From Microbaculum sp051390635 (GTDB lineage Bacteria; Pseudomonadota; Alphaproteobacteria; Rhizobiales; Tepidamorphaceae): a stretch of 64,000 nucleotides of DNA. Both the position numbers and the translations under genes were made by a program. Below, piece by piece: positions 13,943-22,155 of the stretch. A model generated the notes under the pieces. It was not told where the DNA came from. It made no database searches and saw only the letters and a list, made by a program, of their open reading frames with translations. Position 1 is the stretch's first letter, and the number at the start of each line of letters is the position of its first letter. The stretch is from assembly GCF_051390635.1 (NCBI RefSeq), contig NZ_JBPODT010000004.1:434001-498000 (forward strand), written 5' to 3'.

Positions 13943-16171
13943 TCAGGCGCGACGCAGACGGGGCTTTTTCCGGGGCGGGGCGGCCGGGGAGATTTTTTTC
14001 AGACCCTCGGCGAGGACCTCGCGATCGACGGGCTTGGCCATGAACATGTCCATCCCCGCCTCCAGGCAGGCCTCGCGGTCCTCCGCGAAGGCGTTCGCGG
14101 TCAACGCGATCATGAAAATCCGCCCCCGTTGCGGGGTGTCGCGTTCGTCGGCGCGGATCTCGCGGGCCGCCGAGAGGCCGTCCAGATTCGGCATGTGAAC
14201 GTCCATCAGGACGATGTCGAAGGGGCGGCCGCGGTCGCCGGCGGCGCGGATTTTCGCGACCGCCTGCAGGCCGTCGCGCACCCGGGTGACGCGGTGGCCG
14301 AGCCGGCGCAGGAGCGCCTCGGTGAGCATCGCGTTGAGGTCGTTGTCCTCGGCGAGGAGGACGTCGAGAGCCGGGCCGACCGGCTCTTCCTGCGGGATCG
14401 GCACGGCCGGCCGGCCTTCGCGATTGGCGGCGACGCCGAGCCGCGCGAGCAGGGACTGGCTGCGGATCGGCTTGATGAGATAGCCGGCGAAGCCCCGTTC
14501 GGTGAGATCGGGCAGGATGCCGCGGTCGCGCGGCGCCAGCAGGACGATCATGGGAAGCGGGCCGGGATCGACCGCTTCGGCGAAGGGAAGGTCGACGAGG
14601 ACGGAATCAAACTTGCCGTTGCCCGAGAGCTTGCGGGCAAGCGTGTCGGCGCGGGCGGCGGTCTCGACGCGCGCGCCCTCGTCTTCGAGCACCGATTTCA
14701 GGGAATGCCGCAGGATGGGGGAGGGCGATGCGACCAGTATGCGCCGGCCGGCGAGCATGCGCGGCGTCGACGGGGCGGGCTCGGAGGCAACCAGCGGCAG
14801 GCGGACGGTGAAGGTGCTGCCGCGGTCGGCCGTGCTCTCGACGGTGATCTCGCCGTTCATCGCCGTGACGATGCGCTTGCAGATAGCGAGCCCGAGCCCG
14901 GCGCCGCCGTGCCGGCGCGCGGGGCCGACGTCGGCCTGCTCGAACTCCTCGAAGATACGACCGAGCGCGTCCCGCGGAATACCGATTCCCGTGTCACGAA
15001 CGCTGATGCGAATGCCGCCGGCGGCGGATCCCGCGTCCATTTCGGGCCGAACCTCGATCAGGACGCCGCCACGATCGGTGAATTTGATGCCGTTTCCGGC
15101 CAGATTCACCAGGACCTGGCGCAGGCGGTCGGCATCGCCACGCATCACGGCGGGCACATCGCGGGAGACGAAGGCGGCGATCTCGAGCCCCTTCTCGCCG
15201 GCGCGCGGTCCGAACAGCTCGGCGACGTCGCTGATGATCTTGGCAAGCGAGAACGGCGCGTCGACGAGCTCGATGCGCCCGGCCTCGATGCGGGAGAAGT
15301 CGAGGATCTCGTCGATCAGCCCGAGCAGCGCCTCGGCCGAGCCGTGCACGGCGCGCGCGTAGGTGGTCTGCTCCTGGGTCAGCCCGCTGTCGAGCAGAAG
15401 GTCGGCCATGCCGATGATGCCGTTCATCGGCGTGCGGATCTCGTGACTGACAGCGGCGAGGAACCGCGACTTGGCACGGCTCGCCTGTTCCGCGGCATCG
15501 CGCGCCCGGCGCAGGGCGTCCTCGGTGTCCTTGCGGATGGTGATGTCGCGGCCGACGCTCTGGATCTCGACGACATGGCCGGTCGCGTCGCGGATCGGCG
15601 TATCCTGCCATTGGAACCAGCGGACGCCGCCGGCGGTCCGATAGCGGGCATCGAAGGTCAGGCGCGGCATGTCCGGGGAGACGGCCTCCTCGCCGGGGTC
15701 CCGGGCGGGCTCGAGCGGCACGGGCATTCCGACGGAGCCGACGACATCCGCCCTCTCGAAGCCGAAGATCCGGCAGAAGGCGTCGTTGGCGAAGGTCAGA
15801 CGGCCATCGGCGTCGCGGCGCACGATGGCGTCGTCCTGCGCGTCAACCAGGCCGCGCTGGCGGGCCAGGCTCTCCGACAGTTCCCAGATGCGGTCCTGGG
15901 CGTCCTCGAGGCGGTGTGAAAGCCGCGCCACGGCGGCGTCGGAGTCGGTACGGCGGCGACGCTCCAGGATGGCGACGCGCAGCGACACCAGCGACAGCCC
16001 GATCAGGCCGGCCGCGGCGACCCAGGAGGCCGGTCCGCCGAAGATGAACGTGAACGGTAGCATCGCGGCCAGGGCGAGCGTCGCCGCATACAGCAGCTGT
16101 ACGCGCCGGATCCTCGGCGGCCGTGACCGCTGTCCGGCCTCGGTGAGATCGGGTTTTGTCATTAACGCCAC
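13943..16171 (-). CDS. membrane hybrid sensor histidine kinase (PAS-HisKA-HATPase-REC-REC)
   Basis: 742-residue two-component hybrid kinase. Order: two membrane segments at about 25-70, coiled linker, PAS domain about 105-215 with a PAC-like tail, HisKA with phospho-accepting His243 in the motif SHEIRTPMN, HATPase with N box (NLAGNGIKFTD) and G boxes (DTGIGIP, GGAGLGLAIC), a first receiver-like domain of weak conservation, and a canonical second receiver with acidic pocket AEDND, phospho-acceptor Asp657 and Lys in MAKPVD. The first receiver keeps an Asp in VDLP but lacks the acidic pair, so it may be non-phosphorylatable. GTG at 16171 has AGGA 5 nt upstream; the ATG at 16162 is the alternative. 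No partner regulator is adjacent. The signal is unknown. Confidence 0.88.
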   Translation of the reverse strand: MALMTKPDLTEAGQRSRPPRIRRVQLLYAATLALAAMLPFTFIFGGPASWVAAAGLIGLSLVSLRVAILERRRRTDSDAAVARLSHRLEDAQDRIWELSESLARQRGLVDAQDDAIVRRDADGRLTFANDAFCRIFGFERADVVGSVGMPVPLEPARDPGEEAVSPDMPRLTFDARYRTAGGVRWFQWQDTPIRDATGHVVEIQSVGRDITIRKDTEDALRRARDAAEQASRAKSRFLAAVSHEIRTPMNGIIGMADLLLDSGLTQEQTTYARAVHGSAEALLGLIDEILDFSRIEAGRIELVDAPFSLAKIISDVAELFGPRAGEKGLEIAAFVSRDVPAVMRGDADRLRQVLVNLAGNGIKFTDRGGVLIEVRPEMDAGSAAGGIRISVRDTGIGIPRDALGRIFEEFEQADVGPARRHGGAGLGLAICKRIVTAMNGEITVESTADRGSTFTVRLPLVASEPAPSTPRMLAGRRILVASPSPILRHSLKSVLEDEGARVETAARADTLARKLSGNGKFDSVLVDLPFAEAVDPGPLPMIVLLAPRDRGILPDLTERGFAGYLIKPIRSQSLLARLGVAANREGRPAVPIPQEEPVGPALDVLLAEDNDLNAMLTEALLRRLGHRVTRVRDGLQAVAKIRAAGDRGRPFDIVLMDVHMPNLDGLSAAREIRADERDTPQRGRIFMIALTANAFAEDREACLEAGMDMFMAKPVDREVLAEGLKKISPAAPPRKKPRLRRA

Positions 16172-16338
16172 GGTGGTCCTGTCGCTCGGATTCTTCGTCC
16201 GAATGGGCCCGATCGTGACGGATCGCGATTAAGATCAGGTGAGTCCGATCGTACAAAGACCGGGCAGGGGATTCGGATTTTCGGAAGAAAACCCCCGTCA
16301 AACCGCCACTTTCGCGTAAACGCGCGGCGATTGCCGTC

Positions 16339-17871
16339 TCAAGCAGCCGCCAGAAGGCCCGATCCGGCCGCGCGCATGCCGACGGCCTCGGCGATGTGGA
16401 GGCGGCCCACGGCCTCGGCGCCGCCGAGGTCCGCAAGCGTGCGCGCGACGCGAAGGACGCGATGGAACCCGCGCGCCGACAGCTTCAACGACTCAGAGGC
16501 GTCGCGCAGAAGCGCCAGGCCGGCGGCATCGGGCCGGGAGACGTCCTCGAGCAGGCGCGCGGGACAACCGGCGTTGGTGCGCACGCCGTCGAGGCCGAGG
16601 GCGGCGTAGCGTTCGGCCTGCAGCGTCCGGGCGGCGGCGACACGGGCGCCGACCTCGGCGCTGCCCTCGCTCGGCGGCGGCAGGATCAGATCGGCGGCGG
16701 TGACGGCCGGCACCTCCAGACGGAGGTCGATGCGGTCGAGCAGAGGGCCGGAGACGCGGGCCTGGTAGTCGGCGGCGCAGCGCGGCCCGCGCCGGCAGGT
16801 GTGGCCGGGCTCGCCGGCCATGCCGCAGCGGCACGGATTCATCGCCGCCACCAGCTGGAAGCGCGAGGGATAGGTCACCCGGTGCATGGCGCGGGCGATG
16901 ACCGTCTCGCCGGATTCGAGCGGCTGTCGCAGCGAATCGAGGACCTGCGGCGTGAATTCCGGCAGTTCGTCGAGGAAAAGCACGCCGTTATGGGCGAGCG
17001 ACACCTCGCCGGGACGCGCCTTGGGACCGCCGCCGACCATCGCCGCCATGGAGGCGGAATGATGCGGCGCGCGGAACGGCCGGTCCGCCGACAGACGGCC
17101 GCCGGCGATGACGCCGGCGATCGACTGGATCATCGAGACCTCGAGCAGTTCGGCCGGGTTGAGCTTCGGCAGGATCGAGGGCAGGCGCTGGGCCAGCATC
17201 GACTTGCCGGCGCCGGGCGGGCCGACGAACAGGAGGTTGTGGCCGCCGGCGGCGGCGATCTCCAGCGCCCGCTTGGCGGTCTCCTGGCCGCGGATCTCGG
17301 CAAGGTCGAGCATCGGCCCCGCCTCCTCGCGGATCGCCGGCCGGGGGCGCGACAGAACCTGCGTGCCCTTGAAGTGATTGACGATCTGGATCAGGTCGGC
17401 GGGCGCCAGGATCTCCATGTCCGGGCTCGCCCAGGCGGCTTCGGCGCCGCCCTCGGCCGGGCAGATCAGCCCCAGGCCCGCCGCGTTGGCGCCGATCGCA
17501 GCGGGAAGCACGCCGCTGACCTGGGTCAGGCGGCCGTCGAGGGCGAGTTCGCCGAGGACGCACCAGCCGGCCAGCGCATCCGCCGGCATCGCGCCGATCG
17601 CCGCCATCAGCGCCACGGCGATGGGCAGGTCGAAGTGGCTGCCTTCCTTGGGCAGGTCGGCGGGGGCGAGATTGACGGTGATGCGTTTCGGCGGCAGCGC
17701 CAGACCGACGGCGGTCAGCGCCGCGCGGACCCGCTCACGGCTTTCGGCGACCGCCTTGTCGGGCAGGCCGACGATGGCGAAGGCCGGCAACCCCGGCGCG
17801 ATCTGAACCTGAACGTCGACGCGCCGGGCCTCGATCCCGACGAAGGCGACGGTGGCCACACGCGCAACCAT
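16339..17871 (-). CDS. comM: YifB/ComM family AAA+ ATPase (Mg-chelatase-like)
   Basis: 510-residue AAA+ helicase of the ComM/YifB family; in Vibrio and Haemophilus ComM promotes branch migration during natural transformation, while its role in organisms not known to transform is unclear. Visible features: N-terminal LonC-like domain (VGLPDKAVAESRERVRAAL), Walker A GPPGAGKSM, Walker B LFLDELPEF, and a Cys-rich CRCGMAGEPGHTCRRGPRC insert. The start at 17871 (MVARVATVAFVG) matches the family; a frame extending 270 nt upstream is not coding-like. A minus-strand promoter lies 47-75 bp upstream. Confidence 0.93.
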   Translation of the reverse strand: MVARVATVAFVGIEARRVDVQVQIAPGLPAFAIVGLPDKAVAESRERVRAALTAVGLALPPKRITVNLAPADLPKEGSHFDLPIAVALMAAIGAMPADALAGWCVLGELALDGRLTQVSGVLPAAIGANAAGLGLICPAEGGAEAAWASPDMEILAPADLIQIVNHFKGTQVLSRPRPAIREEAGPMLDLAEIRGQETAKRALEIAAAGGHNLLFVGPPGAGKSMLAQRLPSILPKLNPAELLEVSMIQSIAGVIAGGRLSADRPFRAPHHSASMAAMVGGGPKARPGEVSLAHNGVLFLDELPEFTPQVLDSLRQPLESGETVIARAMHRVTYPSRFQLVAAMNPCRCGMAGEPGHTCRRGPRCAADYQARVSGPLLDRIDLRLEVPAVTAADLILPPPSEGSAEVGARVAAARTLQAERYAALGLDGVRTNAGCPARLLEDVSRPDAAGLALLRDASESLKLSARGFHRVLRVARTLADLGGAEAVGRLHIAEAVGMRAAGSGLLAAA

Positions 17872-17917
17872 CCCAATCACCCTGCTGAACACTTCGCGCC
17901 TCGGTTGACGCATGGGA

Positions 17918-17946
17918 AGTCTACAACGGGAATCGGATCCAATCAA
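17918..17946 (-). promoter_or_regulatory. candidate promoter of comM
   Basis: Minus strand TTGATT (17946-17941), 17-bp spacer, TAGACT (17923-17918). Each hexamer matches consensus at 4 of 6 bases. Predicted start near 17911 gives a 40-nt leader. Confidence 0.4.
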
Positions 17947-18026
17947 GAACAATAGGGGAACACGGCGTGGGCACGCTCCGCGCTTCGCGCGCGACCGACG
18001 ACCCGGCCGGCCCGGCAGCCGGCCCG

Positions 18027-18227
18027 TCAGCCGACGAGTTCGTCGCGGCGGCGCTTGTATTCCGCTTCCATGACCTCGACATGGCCGAGCACGTTTTCCA
18101 GCGCCTCGCGCTTGGACTCGTCCTCGCCCTCCTCGGCCCACTGGGCGAATTCCTCGCGCAGATCGAACAGGACCTCGAGCGCCCCGTTCAGTTCCGCGAT
18201 CTGCGTCTCCCGGCTCTTGCTGCTCAT
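18027..18227 (-). CDS. small charged hypothetical protein, 66 residues
   Basis: Not recognised. It is rich in Glu, Lys and Arg with heptad-like spacing (ELNGALEVLFDLREEF, ENVLGHVEVMEAEYKRR) and no membrane segment, so a short helical or coiled-coil cytoplasmic protein is likely. The ATG at 18227 has GGGGGA 5-6 nt upstream, a strong ribosome site that supports a real gene. It lies 68 bp after the channel-like gene on the same strand and may be co-transcribed with it. The 155 bp between it and comM carry GC-rich palindromic sequence and the comM promoter. Confidence 0.65.
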   Translation of the reverse strand: MSSKSRETQIAELNGALEVLFDLREEFAQWAEEGEDESKREALENVLGHVEVMEAEYKRRRDELVG

Positions 18228-18295
18228 CGAATTCCCCCGATCCTTGTCGGTTGCAATCCGTCGGACGTGCCGGCCCGGACCGTCACACCGGACCA

Positions 18296-18727
18296 TCACA
18301 GGCGCTGTTCGAGTTCCTTGTAGCTGACCGTCAGCACCTGGAACAACACCGCCGTCGACCAGCCGAACAGCAACACGCCGTTCATCGCCGTCATCGGCCC
18401 GAGCAGTTCCCATTGCGGCACGGGCACGATGTTGCCGTAGCCGAGCGTGGTGTAGTTGACGAAGGCGAAGCCGAAATCGTTGGCCTCGCCCGGCGTCGCG
18501 CCAACCCATTGGTAGAGCGCGCTCCAGACCCCGACCTCGACGATATGGGCGGCCATCAGCACCGCAACCGCCGTCACCATCACGATGACAAGGCGCGCCA
18601 GGGCATTGCTGTGGATCGCCTTGACGAAGCGCGAGCCGACGGCGTGCACCAGCACCGCCATCGCGCCGGCATGGATGGCGATATTCAATAAGCTGACGCC
18701 CGTGCCGACGAGAAGCACGACCAGCAT
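18296..18727 (-). CDS. potassium-channel-like membrane protein with ion-channel pore
   Basis: 143-residue membrane protein with about three hydrophobic segments (near residues 2-30, 43-72 and 108-135). Between the second and third is a pore-loop sequence FVNYTTLGYGNIVP containing TxGYG-type filter residues, the hallmark of K+ selectivity in the Ion_trans_2 family. The unit resembles two-TM bacterial channels with one extra N-terminal helix and no cytoplasmic regulatory domain. The ATG at 18727 is supported by the hydrophobic N-terminus. It follows the HdeD-like gene by 26 bp on the same strand. Confidence 0.72.
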   Translation of the reverse strand: MLVVLLVGTGVSLLNIAIHAGAMAVLVHAVGSRFVKAIHSNALARLVIVMVTAVAVLMAAHIVEVGVWSALYQWVGATPGEANDFGFAFVNYTTLGYGNIVPVPQWELLGPMTAMNGVLLFGWSTAVLFQVLTVSYKELEQRL

Positions 18728-18753
18728 CGGCGCGGTCCTTCCGGTAAACCGTC

Positions 18754-19347
18754 TCAGGTCGCCGGCAGGTCCTTGGCGGCGAGCGCCGTCATGGTCAGCG
18801 CGATACCGGCGAACAGGAGGTTGATACCGACCAGGAGCCCGATCGCCCAGGTCGCCGTGTCCGGCCAGCCGGCGAAGATCAGCACCGCCAGCGCGATGTC
18901 GATGACGCCGGAGATGATCAGCCAGACCCAGCTCGACGCCAGCGCCTTGCGGAACTCGATGCCGGCGATGAACTGGAACACGCCCTCGACCAGGAACAGG
19001 ATGATCAGCGCCATCGTCAGCGTCAGCACGCCCTTGAGCGGATTGGCGACGATGATGAAGCCGACGATCAGCGCGAGGATGCCGATCAGGAGCGACCACC
19101 AGAAGCCCGGCGCCGATCGCGACTGGAACGTGGCGACGACGCGGATGATGCCGCCGATGACGAACAACCAGCCGACGAAGATCGTGGCCGCCAGGGTGGT
19201 GACCTGCGGGATGACGATGGCGACAATGCCGAGGATCACCATGACGATGCCCTGGACCAGAAACAGCGTTCGATGCTTGCGGATCGCGTCGCGCGTCTGG
19301 GCGGCAAGTTCTTCCCGCGTCGGCAGACCAGCTTCAGGCGTAGACAT
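18754..19347 (-). CDS. HdeD/DUF308 family membrane protein
   Basis: 197-residue protein with six predicted membrane helices arranged as two similar halves (about 30-100 and 105-190), characteristic of the HdeD/DUF308 family. In E. coli HdeD is linked to acid resistance at high cell density; the biochemical role is unknown. The ATG at 19347 has GGAGG 7 nt upstream. It leads a short minus-strand set with the channel-like gene and the small charged protein, which suggests an envelope-stress or ion-homeostasis role for the group; that is inference. Confidence 0.8.
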   Translation of the reverse strand: MSTPEAGLPTREELAAQTRDAIRKHRTLFLVQGIVMVILGIVAIVIPQVTTLAATIFVGWLFVIGGIIRVVATFQSRSAPGFWWSLLIGILALIVGFIIVANPLKGVLTLTMALIILFLVEGVFQFIAGIEFRKALASSWVWLIISGVIDIALAVLIFAGWPDTATWAIGLLVGINLLFAGIALTMTALAAKDLPAT

Positions 19348-19415
19348 GGTTCGGCCTCCATTTGCCACTGATTCGCGCAGACTCTCACGCGGGGGCGCGA
19401 GCGTCCAGACCCAAT

Positions 19416-19454
19416 GGCAGCCCGGGGCGGCAGCCCGGGGCGGCAGCCCGGCGC
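19416..19454. repeat. 13-bp tandem repeat, three copies
   Basis: GGCAGCCCGGGGC occurs at 19416-19428 and 19429-19441, then with one change at 19442-19454, in the 157-bp spacer upstream of the HdeD-like gene and downstream of ubiV. Confidence 0.8.
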
Positions 19455-19468
19455 GGCCGCGCCGGGCT
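19445..19468. terminator. 24-bp perfect palindrome downstream of ubiV
   Basis: AGCCCGGCGCGG (19445-19456) is followed immediately by its reverse complement (19457-19468). A very stable hairpin could form and stop or protect the ubiTUV message, which ends at 19505. There is no U tract, so intrinsic termination is uncertain. Confidence 0.4.
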
Positions 19469-19504
19469 ATTCCGGCCCGATCGGGGGCTTTCCGGCGGTC
19501 TGAG

Positions 19505-20455
19505 TTATCGGGTCAGGCCGGCGCCAGAGCGGGTCGGCGCCGAACCGGGCCGGTGCCAGTGATTGCCGGGCCGGTGGTGATAGAAGCCGTTGCAGAAGGG
19601 GCCGGGTAGATCGAGGCGGCCGAGGCGGGCCAGCGCCTCCGGAACGTCGATGTCGCGATCCAGCGCGGCGCGGAAGATTTCGGCGACGGCGACCATGTCG
19701 CAACTGTGCGGCGACAGGCGGAACCGCGACACGCCCGCCGCCTTCAGGTCGGCGAGTTCGCCGACGAGATTGAGATATTCGTGCGACAGGGTCTGGATGC
19801 CGTTGATGGCGAGGAACGGGCTGCCTTCCAGCGTCTTCAGCTCGAGGCCGTCGGGATCCTTCTCGCAGACGAACAGGCAGCTGTCCCGGGTGCGGTCGTA
19901 GACGCGGGCGTGATAGCAGCGCGCCGACAGCGCCAAGGGCATCCGCCCGAACACCTGCGTCTCCAGCGCCACGCCGAGGCCGGCGGCGGTCTCGCCCATC
20001 GCCCGGATCGCCTCTGCGGGCAGCTCCGCGGGGACGCAGACGCCGTCGGCGCCCTTGCCGGCGAGGAACGCCAGCGTGGCCTCGTTGTAGACGTTCATGA
20101 ACGGGCCGATCCGGTGCGCCCGGCCGGCCAGCGACAACAGCGCCGCGGTATCGTTGGCCTCGACGGGAAACCGGGTCTGCGCGCACATGGCGTCGATCTG
20201 CTTGCGGTCGAGCGCCAGAACAACCTCCGACAGGGTGGACAGCACCACCGTCTTGCCGGCGGCGTCGAGCCGGTCGAGAACGGCGGCGCGGCAGCGGTCG
20301 AATAGCGGCGCGCGCTTCGAGCAGATCGCCTCGCCGACATAGACGGTGTCGACCGGCGCCTCGTCGGCGATGCGGAAATAGAAGTCGCGCCATTGCTCGG
20401 GCCGCCAGTTGAACAGCACCGGGCCGAGGGTGATCTCCGCTTCGTCGCCGTGCAC
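19505..20455 (-). CDS. ubiV: U32 family protein UbiV (O2-independent ubiquinone hydroxylation)
   Basis: Partner of UbiU in the heterodimeric [4Fe-4S] enzyme that hydroxylates the ubiquinone ring without oxygen, using prephenate as oxygen donor in E. coli. The 316-residue protein has the family's FeS-cysteine layout: one Cys in AICSKRAP near residue 40 and a cluster in SARCYHARVYDRTRDSC followed by VCEKD around 170-190. I set the start at GTG 20455, directly after the ubiU stop, because GGAGG lies 5 nt upstream; a longer frame running back into ubiU is not coding. Gene order ubiT-ubiU-ubiV with overlaps or 2-bp gaps indicates one operon. Confidence 0.9.
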   Translation of the reverse strand: MHGDEAEITLGPVLFNWRPEQWRDFYFRIADEAPVDTVYVGEAICSKRAPLFDRCRAAVLDRLDAAGKTVVLSTLSEVVLALDRKQIDAMCAQTRFPVEANDTAALLSLAGRAHRIGPFMNVYNEATLAFLAGKGADGVCVPAELPAEAIRAMGETAAGLGVALETQVFGRMPLALSARCYHARVYDRTRDSCLFVCEKDPDGLELKTLEGSPFLAINGIQTLSHEYLNLVGELADLKAAGVSRFRLSPHSCDMVAVAEIFRAALDRDIDVPEALARLGRLDLPGPFCNGFYHHRPGNHWHRPGSAPTRSGAGLTR

Positions 20456-20457
20456 CG

Positions 20458-21498
20458 CTACCTCCACGTCTTGCCCGCGAATGCCCCTTCGGTCTGCCGG
20501 TGGCCCTCTGTCAGGGCCAGCAGCTCGGCGAGCTGCGCGTCGCGGCCGGCCATGATGTCGTCGACGGCGCGGCGGAACGCGGCGACCACCGACCTGACAT
20601 AGGCGCGGCTGCGCTGCCGGCCCTCGATCTTCAGGGCGGTGACGCCGGCGCGCATCAGATCGGGCAGCAGCGCCGACAGGTTCAGGCTGACCGGCTCCTC
20701 GAAGGCATAGTAGGCGCCGTCGCGCGCGCCGCACAGGTAGCGCCCCTTGCAGATGGTCGGGTAGCCGGCGCTTTCGCCGGCGGCGAAGCGATCGATGACG
20801 AACGGACCGAGCCGCGTCGTCAGGGTGTGCCGGGCGTCTTCCTCGTAATGCACGTCGGCGGCCGGCGAGCAGACACCGTCCATGTTGGTCGACACGCCGG
20901 TGACGTAGTTGGTGAGGCTGCAGCGGCCCTCTGCCATCATGCCGATATTGCCGAAGACGAAGGCCTCGATCTCGCAGGGGATCTGGTGGTGGATCGCGGC
21001 GATCTCGGCAACGGTGAGGATGCGCGGCAGCACCACCCGCTTGACGCCGACCTCCCGGCAGAAGAACCGGATCGCCTCCGGCGAGGAGGCACCGGCCTGG
21101 ACGGAGAGGTGCAGCCGGAGGTCGGGATAGGTGCGGGCGGCGTAGTCGGCCACGCCCATGTCGGCGACGATGAGCGCGTCGATGCCGAGGCGGGCACCGA
21201 GATCAACCGCATCGCGCCAGATCGCAAAGCGCCCGGCGGGCGGGAAGGTGTTGACGGCGAGAAGCACCTTGGCGCCGCGGGCGTTGGCGTAGTCGACCGC
21301 CGATTCCAGCTCCGCCGGGGTGAAGTTCAGGCCGGGAAAGTTGCGGGCGTTGGTCTCGTTCTGCAGACCGCAGTAGACCGCGTCGGCGCCGGCGTCGACG
21401 GCGGTCCGCAAGGCCGCCGGCGTGCCCGCCGGGCACACCAGATCGGGGCGGACGAAGCCGTCGGTCGTGCCGGTCTCGGATATGAGGGCGTCACTCAT
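20458..21498 (-). CDS. ubiU: U32 family protein UbiU (O2-independent ubiquinone hydroxylation)
   Basis: 346-residue U32 peptidase-family protein. It retains the UbiU motif set: LVCPAGTPAALRTAVDAGAD at the N-terminus, FVFGNIGMMAEGRCSL, DGVCSPA, then TICKGRYLCGARDG, whose cysteines ligate the [4Fe-4S] cluster in the family. It forms a complex with UbiV. The start ATG at 21498 lies inside the end of ubiT (8-nt overlap), and the stop is 2 bp before the ubiV GTG. Regulation is probably shared through the FNR-like box upstream of ubiT. The presence of this operon implies ubiquinone synthesis under low or no oxygen. Confidence 0.92.
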   Translation of the reverse strand: MSDALISETGTTDGFVRPDLVCPAGTPAALRTAVDAGADAVYCGLQNETNARNFPGLNFTPAELESAVDYANARGAKVLLAVNTFPPAGRFAIWRDAVDLGARLGIDALIVADMGVADYAARTYPDLRLHLSVQAGASSPEAIRFFCREVGVKRVVLPRILTVAEIAAIHHQIPCEIEAFVFGNIGMMAEGRCSLTNYVTGVSTNMDGVCSPAADVHYEEDARHTLTTRLGPFVIDRFAAGESAGYPTICKGRYLCGARDGAYYAFEEPVSLNLSALLPDLMRAGVTALKIEGRQRSRAYVRSVVAAFRRAVDDIMAGRDAQLAELLALTEGHRQTEGAFAGKTWR

Positions 21499-22078
21499 GG
21501 CGGCTCCGGTCTTGGCGACGGTCTCGGCTGCTGCCTTGCCTGCTCGGGGCGGCAAGCGCGCGCAGGGCGGCGACGGCCGTCGCGGCCGGCCGCGACAGGA
21601 GCCCGAAGGACGACAGCACGCTGTCGAGCGCGCTGCCCTCGAAATCGTCCAGCGCGTTGCGCAGCGCCACCACCGCCTCGGTATCGCCACCGATCCTGAG
21701 ATCGCGGGAGAAGAACAGCGCATCGCCGTCGAGCGCGCCGTCGATCATCTCGAGCAGATTGAGGAAGGTCCCGGCGATCACCGCATCGTGGTGCGGGTGC
21801 TCGTGCCGGCGGTGGGCCTTCAGATAGGGGCTCGCCGCGTCCGGCCGCAGCACCAGGACGAACGGCAGGTCGATCGGATCGATCAGATAGTACTTCCCGG
21901 TATGGGGGCCGAGACGGGCGAACAGCTCCGGGCGGGTGCGGGCGACATGGGCCGCGATCCGGTTGAACAGCGGCTGCAGCACGGCGAGCGGCACCGCGGC
22001 GAGCAACACCGCCGGGATATCCCTGACAAGAGCGGGCAGAGGCGGGGACGAGGACTGGGCGCGCGCCGGAACCGACAT
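21491..22078 (-). CDS. ubiT: SCP2-domain lipid-binding protein UbiT
   Basis: 195-residue protein with an SCP2 sterol-carrier-like domain (FARLGPHTGKYYLIDP, ALFFSRDLRIGGDTEAVVALRNALDD). UbiT is the anaerobic counterpart of UbiJ and is thought to hold the hydrophobic ubiquinone intermediates for UbiUV. The ATG at 22078 lacks a Shine-Dalgarno sequence; a TTG at 22096 is the alternative. If the upstream FNR-type box acts at -41.5, transcription begins one base before this ATG, giving a leaderless message, which would explain the missing ribosome site. First gene of ubiTUV. Confidence 0.88.
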   Translation of the reverse strand: MSVPARAQSSSPPLPALVRDIPAVLLAAVPLAVLQPLFNRIAAHVARTRPELFARLGPHTGKYYLIDPIDLPFVLVLRPDAASPYLKAHRRHEHPHHDAVIAGTFLNLLEMIDGALDGDALFFSRDLRIGGDTEAVVALRNALDDFEGSALDSVLSSFGLLSRPAATAVAALRALAAPSRQGSSRDRRQDRSRHE

Positions 22079-22113
22079 GGACGGCAGGCTAGCCAACGCA
22101 TCCGCCGGCGCAC

Positions 22114-22127
22114 TTGACCGAAGTCAA
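22114..22127 (-). promoter_or_regulatory. FNR/FixK-type binding box upstream of ubiTUV
   Basis: TTGACCGAAGTCAA is a perfect inverted repeat with the TTGA-N6-TCAA core recognised by Crp/Fnr regulators such as FnrL and FixK. Its centre is 41.5 bp upstream of 22079, and TAGCCT occupies the matching -10 position (22091-22086). This is the class II activator geometry. It fits the FNR control of ubiTUV known in E. coli. Confidence 0.65.
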
Positions 22128-22155
22128 GCGGGCGGTCCGGCGCGTGCCGAAACGC

